DNA from: CAZHTS01 sp964535315
GTDB lineage: Bacteria; Chloroflexota; Anaerolineae; Anaerolineales; Anaerolineaceae
DNA length: 8,164 nucleotides
Direction of reading: 5' to 3'
Assembly (NCBI GenBank): GCA_964535315.1
Contig: CAZHTS010000135.1
Span: forward strand, 1 to 8,164
Position 1 is the stretch's first letter. Each line of letters starts with the position of its first letter. A program made the position numbers and the translations under genes. Shown in pieces: positions 1 through 4,455 of the stretch. A model generated the notes under the pieces. The model was given only the letters and a program-made list of their open reading frames with translations, was not told the origin of the DNA and searched no databases.

Positions 1-153
1 GGGCGGGGGCAGGCTCCGCACCCTACGGCAGAGGCGGCGACGGCGGCCTATATGCCGGCCGGCAATGCCCGGATGGGCCCCAGGCAGCATGCCCTACCCG
101 AAAACTTCGCACCGGCTGATCACCACCTGTTTCCCGACTTAACAACTGCCTAA
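1..153 (+). CDS. Possible 3' end of a gene running in from the left edge (very uncertain)
   Basis: One forward frame is open from the first base to a TAA at 151-153 (50 codons) and reads as an Ala/Pro/Gly/His-rich tail ending in DLTTA. After the stop the base composition drops sharply in GC, as at a gene end. However, the stretch is so GC-rich that the other two forward frames are also open for more than 115 bases, and third-position GC (about 70%) barely exceeds the local average. No motif is recognised. It may be a low-complexity C-terminus or simply noncoding. Confidence 0.18.
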   Translation, partial: GRGQAPHPTAEAATAAYMPAGNARMGPRQHALPENFAPADHHLFPDLTTA

Positions 154-187
154 CAAAAGAGTCAGGCGCTGCAGGGCCGAATCATAC

Positions 188-216
188 TTGAAATTTAGCC
201 GACAGATGATCATAAT
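188..216 (+). promoter_or_regulatory. Sigma70-type promoter, TTGAAA-N17-CATAAT
   Basis: The -35 element TTGAAA is at 188-193 and the -10 element CATAAT at 211-216, separated by exactly 17 bases. Each hexamer differs from consensus at one position. The expected transcription start is near 223. The surrounding 154-300 region is markedly more AT-rich than the rest of the window, as is usual for a promoter. No conventional gene starts behind it: the next confident start codon is at 761, beyond a terminator-like palindrome. It therefore probably drives a small or noncoding transcript, or a very long leader. Confidence 0.5.
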
Positions 217-253
217 GAATATACCGAATGACACCACAACGGGTCAGGAGGGA

Positions 254-260
254 AAGGAGG
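254..260 (+). promoter_or_regulatory. Consensus ribosome binding site without a normal start codon
   Basis: AAGGAGG is a full match to the anti-Shine-Dalgarno end of 16S rRNA and lies about 31 nt downstream of the predicted transcription start. No ATG, GTG or TTG follows at a usable distance. The codon at the ideal seven-base spacing is ATA (268-270), which opens a 63-codon frame. Confidence 0.35.
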
Positions 261-267
261 CCAATCG

Positions 268-459
268 ATAAAACACCGGACATTAACAATCCCATACTTA
301 GCGATCTCGGCCCTTATTCTTGGGCGTCTCCGGCAGCCATCCACAAGATGTTTCGCTGGTAGGCCCGAGGATCCCTTTGCCCACTCGCTGTTTGAGCGGT
401 GCAGGCGGGCCCGGGACGAGAACTGGAATTTGAGGCGTTTCTCCAGCGCCGCGTGGTAA
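268..459 (+). pseudogene. Possible small-protein gene with ATA in the start position
   Basis: Reading from ATA at 268, seven bases behind the perfect Shine-Dalgarno, gives 63 codons to TAA at 457. The N-terminus is a short basic stretch (KHR) followed by a hydrophobic run, TLTIPYLAISALIL, as in a signal peptide or membrane anchor. The remainder is a charged, amphipathic segment containing EDPFAHSLFERCRR. The last 33 codons have about 82% GC in third position, higher than in the first two positions, which is coding-like for a GC-rich genome. ATA is not a normal bacterial start, so this may be a gene whose ATG mutated, a consensus error, or chance. No family is recognised. A competing 44-codon ATG frame overlaps it (228-362). 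Confidence 0.22.
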
Positions 460-469
460 GTGTAGTTTA

Positions 470-697
470 GTGACCCCGGTGGTTGTGGGGTGGTTCTGTT
501 GGTTGAGCGGTGGCTGGAAAGTGCGGGCGATACTGGATACGGCGTGGGTCTGCGCAGGGTGCATACACACTACGTGCGAGCAAGCCTTCTCGTGGGCGTT
601 TTTCGCGCAGGGTACACGGTCGGATGACCTGGGACGCCCTGCAAAAAGGCCCCACCAGACGCCAGATCGTTTCTCTTATTCTACGCTAGTCTTTTAA
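470..697 (+). CDS. Doubtful 75-residue ORF ending at the terminator
   Basis: A GTG-initiated frame runs from 470 and its stop lies nine bases before the palindromic terminator arm at 707, which is where a real gene end would sit. Against it, there is no convincing ribosome binding site (only a weak GGTAAG some distance upstream), third-position GC is about 68% and hardly above background, and the translation is rich in Trp and Cys without a recognisable motif. It follows the 268-459 frame by ten bases in a different phase, so the two could be pieces of one decayed gene. I list it only because of its position. Confidence 0.12.
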   Translation: MTPVVVGWFCWLSGGWKVRAILDTAWVCAGCIHTTCEQAFSWAFFAQGTRSDDLGRPAKRPHQTPDRFSYSTLVF

Positions 698-706
698 CGT
701 TGAACT

Positions 707-735
707 AAAGACCCGGCCGCGCGGCCGGGTCTTTT
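707..735 (+). terminator. Perfect 28-bp palindrome with U-run, intrinsic terminator
   Basis: Bases 707-720 and 721-734 are exact inverse complements (AAAGACCCGGCCGC and its reverse complement). In RNA this folds into a GC-rich stem of about 12 bp with a four-base loop, followed by CUUUU. Because it is symmetrical it could act in both directions, although the U-run is short. It ends 25 bases before the start codon at 761. It therefore either closes the transcript from the promoter at 188 or lies within the leader of the 761 gene, where it could attenuate or insulate expression. Confidence 0.75.
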
Positions 736-760
736 GCAATTGTAACCATCCGGAGCCAAC

Positions 761-1789
761 ATGCCCCTCACCCACAAAGAACGCCTGCGGCGCGCCCTGT
801 TGTACCAGCCGGTCGACCGCATCCCCACTCAGGTTAATTACACCGCCAGCATGGCGGCCAGGATGGCAGCCCATTGGGGCATCCCCGCTGCCGGCCTGCC
901 GCGCCACCTGGATAATCATCTGCTACGGATCGATATCCGCCAGCCCAATCGCCTGAGCGCCGATGGCCGTCTGCGCTACGACTGGTGGGGCGCCGGGCAC
1001 GCGACCGGCGAGGAGGGCTATTACATCGCCGACTACCCCCTGGCCGCAAACAAAGACCTGGACGCCTGTGCCTGGCCTGACCCATACGCCCCACAACTGC
1101 TGGATGATGCACAGCAAACACTGGCGGAATACGGCGATGAATATTTCATCGTGCCCAATTTCGGCTTTGCCCTGTTCGAACGCGCCTGGTCGCTGCGCGG
1201 TTTTGAACAAGTATTCCTCGATCTGGCCACCGACCCCGGCTACGTCGCCGCCCTGCTCGACCGCATCACCGCGATTCAACTTGTCCTCATCCAGCGTTTC
1301 CTCGACCTGGGGGTGGACGGCGGCTATTTCGGCGACGACTACGGCGCCCAGAAGAGCCTGCTCTTCTCGCCCGTCACCTGGCGGCGGCTGATCAAACCCC
1401 GCCTGGCGCGCCTGTTTGCGCCCTTTCGCCAGCGCGGCCTGCCGGTCCTGATGCATTCGGATGGCCAGATTGCTAAAATCCTGCCTGACCTGGTGGAAAT
1501 CGGGCTGACCACGCTCAACCCGGTACAACCGGAGGTGCTGGATCACGACTGGCTGCAAACCACCTTTGGCGGGCGTCTGTCGTTTTACGGCGGCATTTCC
1601 ACCCAGACGGTTCTGCCGCAAGGCTCGCCCGAGGAGGTGCGGGCAGCGGTGAACGCCTGCCTGGCGCGCCTGGCGCCGCACGGCACCGGGCTGCTGCTGG
1701 CGCCTTCGCACCGCATGATGAGCGATATCCCGATGACCAACGTGGCGGCGATGCTGGCCGCTTTTCCGCAGCAGACTGGAGCCGGATAG
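761..1789 (+). CDS. Uroporphyrinogen decarboxylase (URO-D)-superfamily protein, not HemE
   Basis: This 342-residue protein spans the whole URO-D/cobalamin-dependent methyltransferase fold. Family landmarks are the N-terminal KERLRRALLYQPVDRIP (6-22), GDDYGAQ with the following LFSP (191-204), HSDG (232-235), GGISTQTVLPQGSPEEV (277-293) and a C-terminal LAPSHRMMSDIP (313-324). The Arg-rich N-terminal signature of true HemE is absent, so haem synthesis is unlikely. In MtaA-type methylcobamide:thiol methyltransferases, zinc is held by His and Cys residues. Here the equivalents look like H232-S-D and S316-H, with no Cys, so zinc-dependent thiol methylation is doubtful. GGAG at 752-755, five bases before the ATG, supports the start. 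The stop abuts the kinase start, so the two are co-translated. The substrate is unknown. Confidence 0.85.
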   Translation: MPLTHKERLRRALLYQPVDRIPTQVNYTASMAARMAAHWGIPAAGLPRHLDNHLLRIDIRQPNRLSADGRLRYDWWGAGHATGEEGYYIADYPLAANKDLDACAWPDPYAPQLLDDAQQTLAEYGDEYFIVPNFGFALFERAWSLRGFEQVFLDLATDPGYVAALLDRITAIQLVLIQRFLDLGVDGGYFGDDYGAQKSLLFSPVTWRRLIKPRLARLFAPFRQRGLPVLMHSDGQIAKILPDLVEIGLTTLNPVQPEVLDHDWLQTTFGGRLSFYGGISTQTVLPQGSPEEVRAAVNACLARLAPHGTGLLLAPSHRMMSDIPMTNVAAMLAAFPQQTGAG

Positions 1790-2953
1790 ATGAACGTACA
1801 GGAACGCAAAGAGTGGGTAAGCGCCGCCTTCCAGCGGCAGTTCGGCGCCCAACCTCAGGTGTGGGGGCGCGCCCCAGGGCGCGTCGACCTGATGGGCAGC
1901 CACACCGATTACAACCAGGGCTATGTCCTGACCATGACCCTCGACCGCGACACCTGGATCGCCGCCCGGCGCCGCGACGACCGCCGGGTGAACGTCTATT
2001 CGCTCAACGTCCCCGGTGGTGGGAATTTTGACCTGGACGACATCCGCCACGACGACGTCACACCCTGGACGAATTACATCCGCGGTGTGGCCGCCAGCCT
2101 GCAAGAGGCCGGCCACACCCTGACCGGCTTCGACGGGCTGGTACACAGCACCGTACCCTTTGGCAGCGGACTGAGTTCCTCGGCGGCGATCGAGATGGCC
2201 TGTATGTGGGTGTTCCGGCAGATCGGCGAGCTAGCCATCGAGCCGCTGCAAATGGCGCTGCTCGGCCAACGCGCCGAAAATCATTTTGTCGGCGTCAACT
2301 CGGGTATTCTCGACCAGTACAGTTCGGCGTTGGGCCAGGCCGGCAGCGCCCTGCTGCTGGACTGCCGCGCCCTGACCAGCCGCATTGCCCCGCTTGCCGC
2401 CGGGTTGAGCGTGGTTATCTGCGACACGCGCGCTCAACGCAGCCTGGCCGGCAGCGAATACGGCGAACGCCGGGCGCAGTGTGAGCAGGGGGTGCGTATC
2501 CTGCAACGCCGCTACCCGGTCATCCAGGCGCTGCGTGACGTAACCGGCGAACAGTTTACCGCCTGCGAGGCCGAACTGCCGCCGGTAGTCGCCCGGCGCT
2601 GCCGTTTCATCATCGAAGAAAACCAGCGCGTCCTCGACCTGGCGGCGGCATTGCCCGGCGGCGACCCGCGGCGTCTCAACGACCTGCTGGCCGCATCCTA
2701 CGCCGGCGCCCGCGACCTGTACGAAATCGGCGCACCGGCCATGCAAACGATGATGACCGCCATGAGCAGCGCCCCCGGCGTGATCGCCGCCCGCCAGGCC
2801 GGCGCCGGCTTCGGCGGCTGCATGGTGGCGCTGGTACACAGCCAGCAGGTGCCCGAATTTGCCCGGCACGTGGATGACACCTACCAGAAGCAAAGCGGCA
2901 TCCAGCCTGCCGTCTATGAGGTCAGGCCCACCGCCGGCGCCGGGCCGTTATAA
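1790..2953 (+). CDS. galK: Galactokinase-like GHMP sugar kinase
   Basis: This 387-residue cytoplasmic kinase should phosphorylate galactose or a related sugar at C1 using ATP (Leloir pathway entry if galactose). All GHMP landmarks are present: sugar motif GRVDLMGSHTDYN (30-42), ATP loop GSGLSSSAA (125-133), the catalytic-base region SGILDQYSS (171-179, Asp175 as base), DTRAQRSLAGSEYGERR (212-228), and the C-terminal GAGFGGC (338-344). Arg31, His38, Asp40 and Tyr224 match galactose-binding positions of characterised enzymes. The Glu of the usual GEHTDY motif, which contacts the sugar 6-hydroxyl, is Ser37 here, and the usual VLP is VLT. Specificity may therefore be shifted. The ATG directly follows the upstream stop codon, with GGAG eight bases before it, so translation is coupled to the URO-D-like gene. 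Family assignment is secure; the substrate is not. Confidence 0.88.
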   Translation: MNVQERKEWVSAAFQRQFGAQPQVWGRAPGRVDLMGSHTDYNQGYVLTMTLDRDTWIAARRRDDRRVNVYSLNVPGGGNFDLDDIRHDDVTPWTNYIRGVAASLQEAGHTLTGFDGLVHSTVPFGSGLSSSAAIEMACMWVFRQIGELAIEPLQMALLGQRAENHFVGVNSGILDQYSSALGQAGSALLLDCRALTSRIAPLAAGLSVVICDTRAQRSLAGSEYGERRAQCEQGVRILQRRYPVIQALRDVTGEQFTACEAELPPVVARRCRFIIEENQRVLDLAAALPGGDPRRLNDLLAASYAGARDLYEIGAPAMQTMMTAMSSAPGVIAARQAGAGFGGCMVALVHSQQVPEFARHVDDTYQKQSGIQPAVYEVRPTAGAGPL

Positions 2954-2966
2954 ACTGCCGCCGGCG
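2932..2966. terminator. GC hairpin spanning the convergent gene ends
   Basis: CGCCGGCG at 2932-2939 recurs at 2959-2966. The octamer is its own reverse complement, so the copies can pair as an 8-bp stem around a 19-base loop that contains both stop codons. The repeat extends to ten bases (CCGCCGGCGC) in direct orientation. There is no T-run on either side, so it would be an atypical bidirectional terminator or a pause and mRNA-stabilising structure. Chance in GC-rich DNA is possible. Confidence 0.35.
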
Positions 2967-3811
2967 CGACGGGCGAGGATCCCACACAGGTCCGGGTCGC
3001 CATCCTCCTCGCCCGTCAGCGCCGGCAAAAACTGCACTTCGCCAAAACCGGCGCTCTCGAGCAGGGCGGTGTACGCCTGCGGCTGATATGCCTGCATGCT
3101 GGCCGCATAGCGCTGCACTGCGCCGCTGGCGGCATCTACGATGTAGTAACGCTCGGTGGATACCTGGCGCGCCTCATCCCAGAAATTTTCGGTGAGATAC
3201 AGGTAGGGCTGGTCGGCAAACAGGCCGTGCGTACACGTGCTCCACTCCGACGGCGTCCGGCCAATGCGCTCCACGGCGGCAAAGGTGTGCGCTTCTAACA
3301 ACAGGCGCCCGCCCGGTTTCAGCGCCGCCCACGCCCGGCGCAAAATCGCCGCCGCATCTGTGCGGCGAAAGACGTTGAACTCGCCAAAGATCAACATCGC
3401 CAGATCGTAGCCGCCGCCGTAATCTGCCGTACGCATGTCGGCCAGTTGATAGCTGCAGGCCAGCCCCAGTTCGGCAGCCTGCTGGCGAGCATACGCAATC
3501 GAGGCCGGGGCAAAATCGATCCCCGTGCAGACGTGCCCCAGCGCCGCCAGCCGGGCGGCATACAGACCCGGCCCGCAGCCCAGATCAAGGATGCGCCCTG
3601 GCTGCCCCGCCAGCAGGTGGTGATGGATCCAGTGCACCTGCCGGTCGATAATTACCGCCCGCCGGCTGGCAGCGTCGTGCGCCTGGCTGAGATGTTCGTT
3701 TAACATTCGCCGGCTGAAATCCGCATCGTTCCAGGGAATCTTCTCCCCCTCGCTCCACGGTTCGGGCGGCAGGTTACGTTGTACGATGTCAATCAATGAA
3801 CGCGTCTCCAT
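2948..3811 (-). CDS. Class I SAM-dependent methyltransferase
   Basis: The product has 287 residues. The Rossmann-fold motifs are clear: motif I ILDLGCGPG (74-82), the acidic ribose-binding Asp99 in GIDF, ADM at 124-126, and post-motif LKPGGRLLLE (164-173). Before the catalytic domain lies a conserved-looking leader, PWSEGEKIPW and the following RRMLNEHLSQ, that probably caps the active site. The target (small molecule or protein) cannot be told. I chose ATG at 3811 over an in-frame TTG at 3826: AAAAGG sits six bases before the ATG, whereas the TTG overlaps the upstream stop codon and has no ribosome binding site. It follows the HD hydrolase by 11 bases, so they are probably co-transcribed. 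Its stop codon shares the TTATAA of the convergent kinase. Confidence 0.85.
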   Translation of the reverse strand: METRSLIDIVQRNLPPEPWSEGEKIPWNDADFSRRMLNEHLSQAHDAASRRAVIIDRQVHWIHHHLLAGQPGRILDLGCGPGLYAARLAALGHVCTGIDFAPASIAYARQQAAELGLACSYQLADMRTADYGGGYDLAMLIFGEFNVFRRTDAAAILRRAWAALKPGGRLLLEAHTFAAVERIGRTPSEWSTCTHGLFADQPYLYLTENFWDEARQVSTERYYIVDAASGAVQRYAASMQAYQPQAYTALLESAGFGEVQFLPALTGEEDGDPDLCGILARRAGGSL

Positions 3812-3817
3812 ACAATA

Positions 3818-3823
3818 CCTTTT
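3818..3823 (-). promoter_or_regulatory. Ribosome binding site that sets the methyltransferase start
   Basis: AAAAGG on the minus strand, followed by six bases and then ATG at 3811. It overlaps the last base of the HD hydrolase stop codon, consistent with re-initiation from one cistron to the next. Confidence 0.55.
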
Positions 3824-4386
3824 CAAGCGCGGCCGTTGAGGAAACCCCGGTACCGTTCGATCTTTTCACTCAAACGCTGCGCCAGTCGGGCGTTGGCCGG
3901 GTGTAACGCCTGATAAATCTGGATCGCCTCCTGGCGATAGGCCTCGATCCGCACCACATCCCAATAAAACGGCGGTTGGTACAGATTGGTAATGCGATCG
4001 GCCATCTTGACCACCCACACCTCGCGCGGCTGCTGGCAGATGCGCCGCAGGCTGTCGGTCATGCGTTCGCCCTTGTCCAGGCGATCGTCTTTGGTCAGGG
4101 CCAGCACCCCGGTCGCCACCGCCGGGCCGAACAGTTCATGCAGCGTTTCGTAACGGGCGTCGGTATCCTCGAGCACATCGTGTAACAGGGCGCACTGTAC
4201 CGCCAGATCGCCGTCCAACCCCGCATCGTCCGGCAGGACCCAGAGCACCTCCATCGCCACGCTGCCAATGTGGTGAATGTAATCGACCTGTTCCCCAGGC
4301 ATTGCCCCGCCATACGTCTGCCCGTGGTGATAACGGGTGGCAAAATCCCACGCCCTGGCGTACACATCCGGTGACCAGCTACTCAT
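3823..4386 (-). CDS. Stand-alone HD-domain hydrolase of RelA/SpoT type (alarmone hydrolase-like)
   Basis: This 187-residue protein consists almost entirely of the HD domain that in SpoT/Rel and MESH1 removes the 3'-pyrophosphate of (p)ppGpp. Matching elements are HHGQ (20-23), YIHHIGSVA with metal-ligand His39, ALLHDVLEDT with His69-Asp70 and catalytic Glu73-Asp74, and KMADRITNL with Asp130 and Asn134. The metal and catalytic set thus looks complete. The Arg-Lys pair after HxGQ that helps hold the guanine in Rel enzymes is replaced by Tyr25-Gly26, and a few extra residues follow, so the nucleotide substrate could differ. No synthetase or TGS domain is present. The start at 4386 is chosen for its strong AGGAGG; the longer reading frame begins inside a TATAAT element. 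The methyltransferase follows closely. Confidence 0.8.
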   Translation of the reverse strand: MSSWSPDVYARAWDFATRYHHGQTYGGAMPGEQVDYIHHIGSVAMEVLWVLPDDAGLDGDLAVQCALLHDVLEDTDARYETLHELFGPAVATGVLALTKDDRLDKGERMTDSLRRICQQPREVWVVKMADRITNLYQPPFYWDVVRIEAYRQEAIQIYQALHPANARLAQRLSEKIERYRGFLNGRA

Positions 4387-4390
4387 CCCG

Positions 4391-4398
4391 CACCTCCT
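4391..4398 (-). promoter_or_regulatory. Strong ribosome binding site fixing the HD hydrolase start
   Basis: AGGAGGTG on the minus strand lies just upstream of the ATG at 4386 (six bases after AGGAGG). Upstream in-frame ATGs at 4437 and 4428 lack such a site and precede or overlap the -10 box, so the protein is 187 rather than 204 residues. Confidence 0.7.
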
Positions 4399-4402
4399 GC
4401 CG

Positions 4403-4416
4403 GGGGCGCTCGCCCC
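4403..4416 (-). other. Small GC hairpin in the HD hydrolase leader
   Basis: GGGGC and GCCCC flank a four-base loop, directly upstream of the Shine-Dalgarno. It would lie within the predicted leader of roughly 34 nt starting near 4420. It may stabilise the 5' end or modulate ribosome access. It lacks a U-run and is not a terminator. Confidence 0.35.
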
Positions 4417-4426
4417 TGACGGATTC

Positions 4427-4455
4427 ATTATACCCAAACCCGGCGTCTATTCGTA
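4427..4455 (-). promoter_or_regulatory. Promoter for the HD hydrolase-methyltransferase pair (perfect -10)
   Basis: A perfect TATAAT lies on the minus strand at 4432-4427, between the permease stop codon and the hydrolase start. The matching -35 region 17 bases upstream (TACGAA, around 4450-4455, inside the permease coding end) is poor, so a weak or activator-dependent promoter is likely. It gives the last two genes of the cluster a way to be expressed apart from the transporter. The 60-base gap here, against 6 and 11 bases elsewhere in the cluster, supports a transcription boundary. Confidence 0.4.

Larger units (their letters stand above)
223..735 (+). ncRNA. Candidate noncoding RNA or long leader of about 510 nt
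   Basis: This is the interval between the strong promoter (188-216) and the palindromic terminator (707-735). It lacks a recognisable protein family on either strand. Foldable elements are visible: CACTCGCT/AGCGGTG around 382-399 (one bulge), CGAG/CTCG around 578-593, and a nested pair in which GCAGGG 607-612 pairs with CCCTGC 637-642 around an inner GGTC/GACC hairpin with a GGAT loop (618-629). I checked by eye for hallmarks of RNase P RNA, tmRNA, SRP RNA, 6S RNA, tRNA and the cobalamin riboswitch, and none fits. Alternatives are a decayed protein gene, one or two unusual small ORFs, or the 5' leader of the gene at 761. Confidence 0.3.

Noticed and set aside
53..64. 12-bp palindrome TGCCGGCCGGCA
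   Set aside because: Expected by chance in such GC-rich sequence, with no loop, T-run or partner site.
215..271. 18-codon ATG frame at the transcript start
   Set aside because: It begins at the end of the -10 element, upstream of the likely transcription start, so it would not be on the mRNA.
228..362. ATG-initiated 44-codon + strand frame overlapping the ATA frame
   Set aside because: The product looks protein-like in part (SDLGPYSWASPAAIHKMF, faintly S-layer-like), but it has no ribosome binding site and its ATG lies only about five bases from the predicted transcript start. Kept only as an alternative reading of the small-gene candidate.
511..530. GGAAAGTGCGGGC resembling the GGAAAGTCCGGGC core of RNase P RNA
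   Set aside because: The invariant CC is broken, and the other universally conserved segments (ACAGAA...GGCTTA) are absent downstream.
298..570. Minus-strand frame of 90 codons in the left intergenic region
   Set aside because: It has no ribosome binding site, a Pro/Thr-rich unrecognisable product, and opposes the strong + strand promoter and terminator signals.
923..2146. Open frame of 407 codons on the minus strand across the URO-D and kinase genes
   Set aside because: It is antisense to two well-supported genes, is rich in Arg, Gln, His and Gly as expected for a shadow of GC-rich codons, and has no recognisable motif.
2231..2893. Open frame of 220 codons antisense to the kinase
   Set aside because: Shadow of the kinase coding sequence, with no motif and no independent signals.
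3809..3826. TTG start at 3826 for the methyltransferase, giving 292 residues
   Set aside because: The TTG overlaps the hydrolase stop codon and has no ribosome binding site, while ATG at 3811 is preceded by AAAAGG at good spacing.
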